64,000 bases of DNA from Adiantum capillus-veneris (taxonomy: Eukaryota; Streptophyta; Polypodiopsida; Polypodiales; Pteridaceae). Below, piece by piece: positions 24,004-35,505 of the stretch. The position numbers were made by a program, and so were the translations under genes. The notes under the pieces were generated by a model. It was not told the DNA's origin, searched no databases, and saw nothing but the letters and a program-made list of their open reading frames with translations. The stretch lies in contig CM043966.1 in assembly GCA_014529385.2 (NCBI GenBank), positions 106,777,587 through 106,841,586 of the forward strand, given 5' to 3'. Numbering within the stretch: the stretch's first letter is position 1; each line of letters starts with the position of its first letter.

Positions 24004-25241
24004 CATGGATCGCGATCCATGTTGGAACACTAGTTTAAGTTTTCTTGCTATCATTAGGCTCAACATGATTAATAGATGCTATGGTAGAAAACTTTCTGGG
24101 TTTGGATCTTTGGTTTGCACATCAAGTCAACTTTTGCAATTTTTTCCATAGACTTGGAGAAAATTGGGATTTTCACAAGGATTTTTGGATCCAAATGTCT
24201 TAAAATTTTGAGGTTGGGCTATAATTATCATGTGGGTTGAATGGCTATATGTTGGTTCAGAGATATGGATGGGTCCATGGATCACAATCCATGTTTGGTC
24301 ATAGAATGTGCTAAGAATTAGGTAATGTGTCCTAATAGCTAATCCTAACACACTTATGAAATCTTATCAAATTCAAATCAAAATTTACTAAGTTAGCCCA
24401 ATTTCCTAGTTTATGGCCATATTTTTCCGACTTTGACAAAACCTAATTTTTGGAGCCCTCTTTGTTGCAATCCTATGGTTAGTAGGCGTTAGTTTTCCTA
24501 AATTTGTTGCTTTGATGATGAAGAATACCTATATATCCACTTGTGTTTTTATTCTCACCACAATCTGAATCTGATTGACCTTTCTACTGTGGATGTCAAG
24601 TTTCATGCTCCTATCAAGCCATTTCTAAATGCATTTTGGGTTCTTAAGTCATATAAGGAACTTCCCAATTTTGAAATCCAAGGTTTTGTCAAAAATCCTA
24701 ACTTCTTGCACTTAGAGATTTTGAAGGTACACTCTCTTGAATTTCATTTATACTTGTAGACTTCTTTGTCAATCTTGATGCCTTTGGCACTCTAAGCTAT
24801 ATGTGGACCAAAATTGGTTGAATTGGCATCTTGGGGACATGGATCACGATCCATGTTTTAGAGCCAAATGGTATAAAATTTGTGGGATAGATTCTTGGAA
24901 AATTTTTACAATGATTGGGCATCCATTTTTTTGGTATTACACCAATTTTCTTTACTTTGGTCAAAATGACCATTCGGAGTGTGAGTTAGAGAAAAATTTT
25001 GGGTTTTTGGGTCAAAAGGTGTCCAAATTCATCCAAATTTTAGGAGAGGCCTCCCAAACCTATGCTCTAATGGTGGGTAACTTTTGACCCAAATCTAAGC
25101 TATTGGGAGGCATGGATCATGATCCATGATTGGATTCCAATTTCTACTGTTTTTGTTGTAGTGCACTGACGCAGGCTAAGGAAGTCTCCTGCTAAAATTC
25201 TTTGAAGTTTGGGTGTTGGGGAACATGGATCACGATCCATG
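24004..25241. repeat. cluster of five 18-bp palindromes
   Basis: CATGGATC-NN-GATCCATG or a near form occurs at 24004-24021 (CG centre), 24276-24293 (ACAATC variant), 24838-24855, 25111-25128 and 25224-25241. Four are perfect or near-perfect inverted repeats; most are preceded by G-rich GGG(A/T)AC and followed by TT. Spacing is irregular (about 272, 562, 273 and 113 bp) and surrounding sequence is mostly different. Confidence 0.85.
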
Positions 25242-25750
25242 TTTCACCACCAAACTAGAATTTGATCACATGGTCTTGAAGTGCCCATCTTGCTGAGTGT
25301 TTTTTCCAATTCTTTTTGGATTTGGATGACTTTTGATCCTCCTATTAGCAATGGACTTCCAAAAAATCCGTTGATTGGTGTGATTTATTTGGTGTTTTTT
25401 GTGTCGTGTAGACCACATAAAGATGTTAAGGTAAACAGACCGTACCTATTGAATTTGGTGAAGAGTGGTAGCCCTAGTGGCTCATAGTAAGCAAAAATGC
25501 AACATGTGCTCTAGGTCGCCTAGAAGCTCTAGCTCTCTCTCTCATTCTCTCTCTCTAATGCAAATGAGGCCCAATGACCTACCTTGGTATTATGTATCCG
25601 ACTTACCTGGAACCCCAACTGTACTCTTATCTTCTTTGCTTCAATTGCTCATTTCATATCACTTACAAATCGCTTGTGATGTGGATATCTTATCGCTGTT
25701 TGCCCGTGATTTGGCGGGATAAGTGTTGTGAGTCAACCAACCCTTGAAGA

Positions 25751-26900
25751 ATGGCTCAGAGTCGAGTGCAAAATAGCAAAATGATGCGGCTGACTATTGA
25801 TGAAGACTTCCTTTAGAGATGGACTCATTTTTCAATTAAACCTTTTAAAAAATGTAAGTATTGTCATTCCAGATATCATTTGAAGTACCGTTGTTCGTCA
25901 AAATACACAAATTGGAGATTCTTTCAAAGATATCATGCTTGTTTGCATGAAGATCTTTTGGCAATATTGGAAGCTGTTAAGGAATGGTGGGAACGGATTC
26001 TAATTTAGAATCTTCAACCAAGCAAGAGGTGTGACCATTGTCACAAGAGAGGTCACAAGGTTTCTAATGTTGAGGATTGTCCATACTTAATTCTTCAAAA
26101 TTTGACGAATATTGAGACACAAGTTCAGAACCAGTTGCATGTAGTCTGTAGATACCAAGATGCAAATGGAATTTTACAAATCATCCAAATCTTCATGTGA
26201 TTTATTGATTGATTCTGATTTTGAGCAGCATGCCAGAATTATCCAAAGAATTCTCATCAAGAGTTGCTAATGGTGGAGATGGATGTTCCACAACTGGATG
26301 AAGACTGGTCACCTTTGTCATCATCCATGAATGATATCAATGTAAAAGAGAAGTACATTAGCAGTAGAGATTTGGATTGGTCTCCAGTTCAGTTTCAAAT
26401 CACCAAGTCTAGCATCGATCCAACATTCTATGTTCCTAGAAAGTATGATGATTCTGAAAGCATTACTAGCATCACAACACTGGAACATTATCTTTACTAT
26501 GCTATGATGGAGGATATAACAACTTCACAAGCGAGGGTAATTCTCGAGCGGCTAGAGACACTCATTACAAAGGAGGTAATGGTGTTCCACGAGGAAGGGG
26601 ATGTACTCATCACAAAAGGGAGAAGGGTACCATACCACTATAGTAAGGAAGATGGTTGTGCATATGGTTGTGATCAAGGGATAGTGGAAGAAGCTCTATT
26701 GTCCAAAGGCAGATGGTTGGATAAGAGAACACCATGCAATTAGTGTAAAGACCAGTGTCACGAGAAGGAAACCAATAGCAAGTCCAGATGCGAGTTCAAA
26801 ATCAATTGGATCAAGACATGCAGATTCAAGCAGAATTTCTCAAATCATCAACAACTCTAGATTAGTTTGTTCTAGACTCTAATTTGGGGTAGTGACATCA
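25751..26900 (+). pseudogene. zinc-knuckle retroelement ORF remnant
   Basis: From an ATG at 25751 the plus strand reads MAQSRVQNSKMMRLTIDEDF, a stop, then KKCKYCHSRYHLKYRC, a complete CX2CX4HX4C knuckle. A second knuckle RCDHCHKRGHKVSNVEDC follows near 26030 with three extra residues before its last Cys. An open 159-codon segment (26264-26743) follows with LDWSPVQFQITKSS and no recognised domain. This is probably a gag or accessory ORF of the element whose LTR lies at 28240. Stops show it is dead. Confidence 0.45.
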
Positions 26901-28239
26901 GAATAACCTAAAGTACCATCATCAAGAATTGATGCTGGTGGAATTAAGGGTTCCTTGAATGGAAGAAGAGTGGTCAGCTCTGCAATTTGATATGATCATT
27001 GGCCTTACTGTATGAACATAGCACATAGCAGATGAGTACTTGGCATGCTTTCCAATTTAGCTCCAGAGCACCAAGTCTGATTTCAATCTGAAAAGGCGAT
27101 GGTCAGTCGCGAGAATCCCAAAAGTCCAGTATTTGGGTAAATATCAGCGTCTTATAAAATGAAAGCGTCAGGTTCAGGAGTATCTAGATGATAACAGTTC
27201 AGAAGGGAGCAGTGGTGAATGCACAATCCACAAGGGAAGGGGAACTCATCTAGGCATCACCAGGACCAGCCATTGGAATGTAACCTTTCAAGGTCTAATT
27301 GATGATAAGAACGGAGAATGTAGTGTGTGGCACATCGTGTGGCTAGACGATGGAACATGACCAGATCTTCAGAAGGCCATAGAAGCTGATGGTTGGAAAT
27401 TAAATAGTCAAACTTCTAAAGCCAGATGGCCAGATTCCAAAATTATAGCTTTTCATATGGTTGCAATTCGTGAAAGATTAGGAGATCAGACTTTAGGTGT
27501 TTGTATAATTGCGTTTCAAACTCTGCATATTCATATATAATTGATGTCAGCTGGTCTAGTAATACTTGTCTAGTGGGTACTAGTTCATCATATGATCAAA
27601 AGATCAACAATCCTAAAGGATGAATGGCTAGCAATCGTTCCCTGGTTTCGAGAGGGTAAAGGCACAAGAGACAAATGCCAACTTGAAAAGCAATGGAAAT
27701 ACCCATTTCAAATTTCAAATTTCAAAGAACTGGCAATACCCATTTCATATTTCAAATTTCAGAGAACTGCCAATTTCATATTTCAGATTTTTGAGAGCTA
27801 CCATTTTCAGATTTCAGATTTCAGATTTCAGAGAACTAAATATACCAATTTCAAACAACTGGCTATACCAGATTCTGAATAACTCGATTTTTGAGGATTT
27901 ACAGGCAGATATAGGTCTAGTGATGCGTATTCTGAGGAACAATGCAGTGTCTGATGGTTTAGCCAGGGAATCATTACACTTCATATTTGGGGTTGAAAGT
28001 TTGAGATCCAGGCATTTCATGGAGTTCCTTTACTAAGAATAACCAGTGGACTACTATTATTTTCAATGCAAATATGATAATGGAGGTCTCATTCGATTAG
28101 CATCAACATTCAACAATCCCAAAGTCTTCCAAAGTACTACCCAAATCCACAAGGAAGTTAGATGGACGGATACTAAATAGAACATGAGGCCTTTTGGAAA
28201 TTTTGATGTATAACAAAATTCAAGAAAGGGGAGGAGGAA
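26901..28239 (+). other. decayed internal region ending in a polypurine tract
   Basis: Plus-strand coding-like scraps with stops (for example near 27240-27540) are followed by a run of short ATTTCAGATTTCA-type repeats (about 27705-27870). The stretch ends in AAGAAAGGGGAGGAGGAA just before the LTR start. Confidence 0.4.
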
Positions 28240-28723
28240 TGTAGACGGTGGGAACTGTCTCTAAGCTGGAATTCTGACTGACAGCTGAGCTGGTATTTAC
28301 CAAGCCAGTTACTACAATAACTACACAGTGGATAGTCAATCAAAGACCTAGTCCGACACCTATAAGTAGGGGCCATTAATTCATTAGAAGGGGAATTTGA
28401 TGGTGTATGCTTTGAGCTATGTCACATTGCCGTGGTGTCTTGGATCTCACTATACTCTCGTATTCTTTTACTGATAAGCTGAGAGCAGTCTTGTGGCTCA
28501 CACTGGACTTTTTCCAGTTGTACTGATCTGATCTTAATACAATTCAGTTCTAGCTCCGGTTCCAATATATGTGTCATTTCCATTTCAGTTATTAGTTCCA
28601 ATTCCACTCCATTATCAGTGACTTGTCTGATCTAAAGTCTTTTTGTCTGAATTGAACTCTCTTAACCCAACATTGGAATAGTTATCTGAAGAGACCAACC
28701 CATTCCACCCTTACCTAGGGGAA
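28240..28723 (+). repeat. LTR (3') of a decayed gypsy-type element
   Basis: Starts TGTAGACGGTGGGAAC directly after a polypurine tract and ends near CCCATTCCACCC, parallel to the LTRs at 10701 (-) and 15729 (+). The end point is approximate. No matching 5' LTR was recognised upstream. Confidence 0.55.
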
Positions 28724-28852
28724 TGACATAAGAAGTGTCATTAATGATGAACTTTAATGCATCCTCTTACGAGTCCGGAGTTGCTTTGTATGTCTGCATC
28801 CAAGAAACAGCTAGGATGACTGCTTTGTTGAGAGCTATATGTGCCATGACAT

Positions 28853-29012
28853 GAAACTAATGTCGACATTGATGGCCGTTGATATTGATCAGCAGATTGA
28901 CTTGGTGTAAGCTTATAATCTTTCCTTGATTTGAAACTGATGTCGACATTGATGGCTATTGATATTGATTAGCAGATTGACTTGGTCTAAGCTTATACTC
29001 TTCCCTTGATTT
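28853..29012. repeat. two tandem 80-bp units
   Basis: Units starting GAAACT at 28853 and 28933 share ATGTCGACATTGATGGC, GTTGATATTGAT-type and CAGATTGACTTGGT blocks in the same order, with a handful of substitutions. Confidence 0.9.
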
Positions 29013-29229
29013 GCAACGTTTAACTCTATTTGATTTGTTGATAGTGGTGCATCTCTCATCTTCATGTATGTAGAATAACTGATAACATTGGCTCTTAATC
29101 TTGTGTCCACAAGTGGTCACTGTTGATCCATCTCGAAGATGTAGTTTGATGCATACATCCATGCCTTTAAGCCATTTATGCTCCGTAAATTGCTTCAATT
29201 TGAGGAGGTGCCATTGCTGGTTGTGGTAG

Positions 29230-29640
29230 AATTTGCAAGTTATCTCTTTGTTCTTTGCACGTTAATATCTACAACTTAGCTTCCTCTTGAGCCTTTGCTA
29301 TTTTAGCCTGGGCTTACTTCTTCCTATCATGAGCTTTGTGGATCTTCTCCAACATTTTAGTGGTTAGTGGCAGATGATATTTAATCAATGTGCATCCACT
29401 GATCCAATTGGGCATCTCTTCCCCCTCTAATGTAACAAGCTTTATGGCTCCACTTGATGATATGTCGTGAATGACAAATGGGCCATTACTTCTTTAATTT
29501 TTTGGGTGTTGTTTCAAGATGTAGACCAACACATAGTCTCCCCTTTTGAGCTCCTTATTAATCACATGTTGATTGTGAAATTCTTTCATGCGTATTTTCT
29601 TAGCATAAATGCTTGCGATAGCTCATAAGCGTGTCATCTT
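29230..29640 (-). pseudogene. integrase C-terminal remnant of a gypsy-type element
   Basis: Minus-strand translation reads KKIRMKEFHNQHVINKELKR, GDYVLVY, SNGPFVIHDISSSGAIKLV and GEEMPNWISGCTLIKY, matching the basic linker, the GPF motif and the DNA-binding tail of plant gypsy integrases. One stop precedes the GPF block. It is an isolated fragment; no RT or LTR lies next to it. Plus-strand frames here are antisense. Confidence 0.55.
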
Positions 29641-29923
29641 AGATGACGTCTCAGTTGTGACTTTGGTTTTTGTTTTTCTTTGTTTCTTGGGATTTTTTGT
29701 CTTTATTGAAGTAGGTGGCATAAATCTCCTCGTGATCTTGTCTTTGACACAATTTGTTGCTCCTACGAGCATCAAATATTACGCTTTATTCCTCATAAGA
29801 GGCATAGGTTTTTCTCTCATTTGCTTTTGTTTCCTCACTTGCTTTGCACGATACCTTTCTTATCTTCTAGATTTGTTAGGAAAGTCGACAAAGCCACATT
29901 TAAAGGCCACGAATCTTCAATAA

Positions 29924-30403
29924 AGTATGTACATGACAACAACTACAACAACCACTTTCACACATGTCACAATGTATATTGTACCATTTGATCCCATACA
30001 TCAAAAGGCGCATAAAGCTAGGATATACTAGCATTTCACATTATGTTCGTGCCACATCTGGCACCATGGGCTTTCACACTAGGCATAAAACTATAATTTG
30101 AGCCTTCCTTGCTAGTGAATTGGCATTGGCCAATTTCCAAGTGGTTTGATGTTCATCTTTTCAATTACATGCCACAATTTCGATCAAACGATGGCTCGGT
30201 TTGTGAGACTGAGCATCTTGCAAGAACTGGTGGACCAAAAGCTCAGCCAACATGTCCATGCCACAAGTTACAACAGCGCAGCTGCCAGCCGCGGTGTGAC
30301 ACATGCTTCTATAGGCCTTGCCCTTTGGCCAAGCAACTCATGAGGCTGGACATTTCATGTCCTCTGGCAACCCAACTCGAGAATAGACAGTGGCAGTCGC
30401 AGT
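29924..30403 (+). other. region upstream of the TBL gene
   Basis: About 480 bp between the retroelement scrap and the TBL start codon. It would hold the promoter and 5' UTR. A long overlapping frame (30109-30687) is Cys/His-rich by chance and is antagonised by the better-supported TBL frame. No TATA box can be assigned with confidence. Confidence 0.4.
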
Positions 30404-31002
30404 ATGCCAGCTACTTCACCTGCCGTGCTCTCTCGTCCCTCGAAATCGATCCGCTCGCCCTTGCTCTGGATCATTCTCACAGTCCTTCTCACAATTTTTG
30501 TGGTGATCCTCTTCACCACCTCTCTTCCACAAAGTCTTTACAGCAGCATATCTGCAGAGGCGACCACATTCGCGAGATCGACTTGCTCCTCCCAAAAGGC
30601 AAGCATCCAGTGCAATTATGCAGAGGGAAACTGGGTTTTCGAGCAAGCGAGGGACCCTTTGTATGGGGAGGCCTGCCCATTCCATAGGAATGCATGGAAT
30701 TGTGGAAAGAATAAGCGACCGGGCTTGGACGACATATACAAGTGGAAATGGGTTCCGCATAGTTGCAGCTTGTCTGCCACGGAGCCTGCACGTTTCTTGT
30801 CATCCTTTCGGAACATGAATTTGGGTTTTGTGGGTGATTCTCTCAACGAAAACCTGCTGGTTTCGCTGCTCTGCATCCTTACATCTGCTGATCCAGGTGC
30901 TCGCAGATGGAAAAAGCAAAAAGCTTGGCGTGGCGCCCACTTCCCCAAGTACAATGTCACTGTTGGTTACCATAGAGCCGTTCTTCTTGCAGACTACCAC
31001 GA
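30404..31002 (+). CDS. trichome birefringence-like protein (TBL12/13-like), first exon only
   Basis: TBL proteins are Golgi type II membrane proteins, mostly wall-polysaccharide O-acetyltransferases. The 199 codons show a short basic N-terminus, one membrane anchor (about residues 20-39, LWIILTVLLTIFVVILFTTS), then the Cys-rich TBL domain: C70, GNWVFE, DPLY, CPF at 91, WNC at 98-100, W-K-WVPHSC at 114-121. The esterase-type GDS motif is at 144-146 (FVGDSLNEN), followed by WRGAHFPKYNVTVGYHRAVL, typical of the TBL12/13 group. The catalytic DxxH lies in a later exon. The frame ends at a GTAAGC donor (31003), phase 2. No exon with the expected FNTGHWW or DCxHWC motifs was found to the right. The start at 30404 is the first Met giving the anchor. 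Confidence 0.85.
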
Positions 31003-31010
31003 GTAAGCGT
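31003..31010 (+). other. candidate splice donor of the TBL first exon
   Basis: Exon ...CACGA is followed by GTAAGCGT, a strong donor; without splicing the frame hits TAA at once. TBL genes commonly have an intron in this part of the esterase domain. Confidence 0.7.
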
Positions 31011-32240
31011 TCGTCCTTCTGTTGAATCATTCATCAAACTAAACCTATATTTTTTTCTCTTGTTAGCAAGAAAAAAACAAGACTCTTATGTTATTTTGCA
31101 AATGAGGTCTCACTGCCAAGGTTAGATGTTTCCTCCTGCATGCTACCTCTGTAACCGGAGTGCACCATGTGGCAATGAAAAAACAGCTGGAGTTAGAACT
31201 TAAACAACCCTTGACACTTGAGCACAGTACCCTTTTGGAAAGTATTGGCCCCTTAACTAGGCGTCCTTGGCAGTATTTCTTCATCTATTGACAACTTTAG
31301 AGTTACAATCGTCGATGTGCGCACACACTTCCTCTGAGTCTTTGTCTAAGTGCTGCTAGCCTGTCCTTCAGGCATTGGCCCCAAAAGAAACTTTTTAAAA
31401 TAACAAATTTTTAAGTGCTAAAAACACGAAAAATCACTTGTTTCAATAATTTACCCCAAAAGCATAACAGGTTGCCTAGAAAGCTCCTCAACATAAAATT
31501 GCTAGGTCATCTCATCCCCATTGTACAACCTGCCATTTGTGCCACAAATGCGTTGCGTTTCACGTGGGTGTGTTTGTTGGCTCCTTGCTGGCTTGGCTCT
31601 TCTCCTGCTCTTCCGGTCCGGCTTGGTGTGCAATGTCACCAAGTCATGACTCATGACTTAAAGGAGTATAATTACCCTTGATGTCACATGCACATGGCTC
31701 TGTGTGCCACGTGGACACGCTTCATCGACTTCCAGAGCCAATTATGTACCTATCTCTAGATAGGAGTTTCTAGAATCCTAGGAGAATTAGTACATGCAAT
31801 TTTGTGAGCCTGTTCGTAGGACTTGCATGTTTGGACGAGTACATTAAATTAGGTTTTCCAGCTTTGGAACCCTCTTCCATAAACGGTTTGTACAAGCGTT
31901 TTGACAGATGTTATACTATGGTGGGCATTTGACATGACTTGTATAATTTTAGGTTAGAGGAATCCGAAGAGCCATTCCGCGCAACAATCGGATTTCCAGG
32001 TTGACAGATGTGCAACCGTGTCACCCAGAAGCTTTGCCTAGACATTAAATCATTTCAAACGATTTCTTTTTTGGCTGCTGTGGACCAACCAACTCCCGAT
32101 TGCAGCAGCTCGATGTGCAACTATCCATTGGATCACGGTGACTTGCCTCGGCTACCTGCTGTCCCACAAGCGCTTCCAAAATCCTGCCAAGAACTCGGAT
32201 GTGAGACCCTCCTTGTGCTAGTGAAGCTCTGCAACTGGAT
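31011..32240 (+). other. TBL intron or downstream sequence, no exon seen
   Basis: About 1.2 kb. Translation in all plus frames gives no match to the second half of a TBL protein. An 88-codon frame at 32008 has no motif. Either it is intron or the gene ends here by rearrangement. Confidence 0.45.
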
Positions 32241-32249
32241 GAGTCTCTC

Positions 32250-32640
32250 TCCTTGCTGTCAGTATATGCGGTGACCCAACCGAGTTGTGTACTGGAAGAA
32301 AGGAATCTCCGGATGATCGGTTGGGGTAAATGTCAGAGTGAGCAAGGGAGGTGGAGAGAGAGAGAGACAATGGCGATGGACACACAAGAGACAGACGAAA
32401 AAGGCTAGCAAGCCCCAATAACTCCAGATGTCAAAAATTGATGTGTACAAGATGGCAAGATATGAATGGGAGAGTGCATCCCCCCCCCCTCCTATATATA
32501 GGAGAATAGGGAGTAGGTAGGGTAGACCAGAAGCCCCAACGACCATGCACAAAAAAATACCCATGAATGTGAAAAAAATGGAAAAGGACCAGAATAGGTC
32601 CGGCCGGGCAAAGTGCTGAGCAAAACCCTTTTACTTTGCC
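32250..32640 (-). repeat. possible LTR or promoter-like fragment at the broken end of element A
   Basis: On the minus strand, ATTCTCCTATATATAGGAG is followed by a run of ten G and then CT-rich leader-like sequence, similar to an LTR TATA and start region. It sits directly where element A gag similarity stops (about 32640). No TG...CA ends were fixed. Confidence 0.3.
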
Positions 32641-34268
32641 CCAAGCTCGACAAAGTTCTGTACTTTCATCAATCGTGCTTGGGTCAGTACCCATGCAATC
32701 TGGAACTAGTCCTGCTTTCATCTTGACTTTTCGTCCACGTTCCTCAGCTGCTCTCGAACTCTCTGGCTTGTCTTCAATCTGTTCTTGTTGTGCCTTTTTA
32801 GGGCACTTCGCGGAGACGTGCCCATGTTCTTCGCATCCGAAACACTTCCCCTCTTTGATGTAGTTGGGGTCGTGAATCCTTGTCTTTCTTTTCTTGGGAA
32901 CTCTTTCTCTTGCTACTTTCATTATTAGAAGTCTGTTGGGTTCTCTGAGTCAAGATCTCATTAGTGGGGTAAGTCAGATTGCCTGAATGTATGGCAAAAC
33001 CCCGTTTTGCATGATCCATCAATTCTTGAATAGAATTTGACTTTTGTTCCAAGTAGTAGTCTCAGATCTCTGTAGGAAGTCCGCAGCAAAACCGCTCAAT
33101 CTGTTCTTTAAGCGAGACCTTCTTAACTGAAGAAGCTGGTAGAAAAGAGCTCCAAAATCTCTCGCAATACGATTCCAAAGAATCTCCCTTTGTCATCAGA
33201 AGATGATTCCAAGCAGTTCATATATCTCGTTCGTACTTCCGAGTCAGCCAGGAAGAAATAAAAAGCCTTTTGAATTTCAACCATTTAACCGGAGCTTCCT
33301 TTCTCAGTAGAAGGGTGGACCACCATGTTCGAGCATTTCCCTTGAAGAAAGAGATAGCCCTCCGAATCTTGGAGTGCTCTGAGTAATGTTCTCCAGAGAA
33401 AGCTATGTCAAACTGCTGTATGAAGGCCAAAGCCCTCAGAGCATCTCGAAATCCAGAAAAAGAGTCAAACTTAATTGATTGTCCACCTTCTTTGAATTCT
33501 CTTACTTTCTTGCTTTTATCTTTGAGGAAGTCATATTGGTTGGCTTTATATAAATGCTTCTTCTTTGCGTAAAACATGTGATCATCGGAGTCCGAACTGT
33601 TTTGAGGATGAGTCCTCCGTAGAACTGTCAGAAACTGGGCGAAATTTAGGCTTCTTTGCCTTTTTCTTGCCCTTTCCGAAGCTTTGCGTTTTGCTTCGCT
33701 TTTTCCCTTTCCTGTCTTCTTCGCTTAGAAGAGCTAGAAGAACTGTCAGAAGAAGACGAAGAAGAAGAACTGGGTAGTCCTTAAAATCGTACACGCTTCT
33801 TCTGCTTTCTTGCCGATGCAAAAGTAGATTGACGACCCAAATAACCCGGGAAGTCAGTTCCTTTCTTCTGCTTTTTGTCGTGCTTTTTGGCTTTATTATT
33901 CTCGTCCAAAAGCCGGCTGATCTGTGTCTCAACCACCTCTTCTAATTCTTGCTTTGTAAACATCCTCGGAGAAGGAGGTTTCTTGAGTGCTAGTTTGATG
34001 GGTGGCTCTGTGGCCTTCTGCCAACGGGGTGTGTACTTCTGTGAAGGATTACTGAGTCAAATTTTGCAAGTTTTGGATCCTTCGCAATGTTAATCATCAT
34101 CTTTGTTGCGTCGTCAACCAATTGTCGACGTTCCATTTCTTCAATCTCAGCTTGAGTAGGTCGAGGTGGGCCATATTCTTCCTCTGATTGCTCATGAGAA
34201 TCTTCTCCGTGATCTCCTCCCGCATTCGCAGATGCAGAAGAAGTCGATAGATCTCCGTTGGAATCCAT
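32640..34268 (-). pseudogene. gag of element A, frameshifted
   Basis: The likely start is MDSNGDLSTSSASANAGGDH at 34268. It is followed by an acidic segment, then in another frame FTKQELEEVVETQISRLLDE and a Lys/Arg- and Ser-rich linker. The Gag core is SIKFDSFSGFRDALRALAFI and NARTWWSTLLLRKEAPVKWL (about 33577-33218), then EQKSNSIQELMDHAKRGFAI. A CX2CX4HX4C knuckle (CFGCEEHGHVSAKC) lies near 32850. At least three frame changes separate the parts. Similarity to element B ends near 32640. Confidence 0.7.
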
Positions 34269-34319
34269 AAGTGTTGCGAGAAAAGGATCGGATTTCCCGG
34301 TAGAAGAAAAATCGGCCGT

Positions 34320-34331
34320 GCTCTGATACCA
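34320..34331 (-). other. primer-binding site of element A
   Basis: Minus strand TGGTATCAGAGC, a full 12-base match to the plant initiator Met-tRNA site, one base after the LTR terminal CA. Confidence 0.9.
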
Positions 34332-34332
34332 C

Positions 34333-34862
34333 TGTAACAAACTTGGACACCCCAAGTCAATATTCTACCGCGACACAGCAGAGATTCACTTCAAAACAGT
34401 TCACACTTCACAATTTAGTCGACATGGGCCGGCGTAGTTCCGTTGCCTAGAGATATTGGCCCCAAAGATTGGCACCCCTTTCGGTATTTCTTTTTGTGTT
34501 AATCTGTGTTCAAAGTACAAGAGAGTGGGTAGGTGCTCACTCTCAGACTCTGCGTCCAGATGCTCTGAGAAGTGAGGCCCTGCCCACTTATCTATTGATA
34601 CAAGGGATGCCCAAAAGCAGAGCCCCAAAAGCAGTAGTTTAAAAGCTTCTCAAAATAAAGCTATAAGCCCCAAAAGCTGCCATCAAATTTTCAGCCAGTG
34701 CAAATCCGTATAGCCCGCTTTTTGCGGAGATCCGTATGTTGCCACGTCAGCCTGTTAGTGCGTTTGGCGCCGCAAAATCCGGAATTGCTGTACGCTGCTG
34801 CTGTACCGTCTGCCACGTGTCACTGTGTCTGGGGTCTGCTGCCACATCACCCATTTGTGACA
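34333..34862 (-). repeat. 5' LTR of element A (530 bp)
   Basis: Minus strand starts TGTCACAAATGGGTG and ends CCAAGTTTGTTACA. It carries GGCACCCCTTTCGGTATTTC at 34471-34490 (plus strand), a one-base variant of a block kept in LTRs B, C, G and G'. Confidence 0.85.
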
Positions 34863-35075
34863 ATTTCTTTTGAAGAAAACTAATGATTTCCCAAGTGGTA
34901 CCTTCTTCACGTCGGTCTTTCCACTTAATTAATGCTTAACGAGGCACATGATGACGAGTACGTGAATCATGATAGTCTAAAATGTGCTCGGATTCACGTG
35001 GTTGGGTTGGAGGTACAATGAAATCGACCAAAACCTGATGGTCAATGACATTGTCGTCTCTATGCAAGCGTTTAT
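34863..35075. other. spacer between elements A and B
   Basis: 213 bp between two LTR ends with no recognised feature. It may be pre-insertion host DNA or an older element scrap. Confidence 0.4.
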
Positions 35076-35505
35076 TGTAACAGACTTGGACACTCCAAGT
35101 CAAGAATCTACCGCGACAGCACCAAATAACCACTTCAAAACAATTCACAATTCACAATTTATTCGACACTGGCCTGGCGGAGTTCCGTGCCTAGAGATAT
35201 TGGCCCCAAATACTGGCGCCCCTTTCGGTATTTCTTTTTATATTAATCTGAGTTCAAAGTACAAGAGTGTGGGCAGGCACTCACACTCGGACTCTACGTC
35301 CAGATGCTCTGAGTTGTGAGAGGCCTGCTCACATATTTAAAGTTACAAGGGATGCCAAAAGCAGAGCCCTTAAAGCTGAAAATCAAAAGCCCATAAATAA
35401 AGCAAAGGCTCTTTCTCTCTCTTGCTTATAAAATAAAGCAAGTTCCAAAAAGCTGGCCAATCAAAAGCTTTTAAAATAAATCAGAAGCTTTTTCTCTCTC
35501 ATTCT
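35076..35505 (-). repeat. 3' LTR of element B, first part deleted
   Basis: The end (minus) CCAAGTCTGTTACA matches LTR C, and GGCGCCCCTTTCGGTATTTC is at 35215-35234. Compared with LTR C, the polypurine tract and about the first 300 bp of the LTR are missing: CTCTCTCATTC at 35495-35505 joins directly to AATCGCCCTCGATTACG, the internal side of the PPT. Confidence 0.75.

Larger units (their letters stand above)
32640..34862 (-). mobile_element. element A: 5' LTR, PBS and gag of a chromoviral gypsy element (family 1), truncated
   Basis: Minus-strand order is LTR (34862-34333), PBS (34331-34320) and gag (34268 to about 32640). Protease, RT and integrase are absent; the copy ends within or just after gag. 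LTR and gag are closely related to elements B and C to its right. If the TBL gene continues beyond the nest, this element lies in antisense in its intron. Confidence 0.75.

Noticed and set aside
24004-25241. CRISPR-like array from the repeated palindromes
   Set aside because: Spacing is irregular and hundreds of bases long, and the sequence is of plant nuclear type.
27814-28036. Phe/Ile-rich frames near 27.7-28.0 kb
   Set aside because: They translate short ATTTCAGATTTCA-type repeats; no domain or consistent frame.
29609-29923. 104-codon hydrophobic plus-strand frame resembling a membrane protein
   Set aside because: Its first part is antisense to the integrase remnant on the minus strand and it has no supporting motif.
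30109-30687. 192-codon Cys/His-rich plus-strand frame overlapping the TBL exon
   Set aside because: It overlaps the TBL frame in another phase, has no domain, and the TBL frame carries the anchor, Cys pattern and GDS motif.
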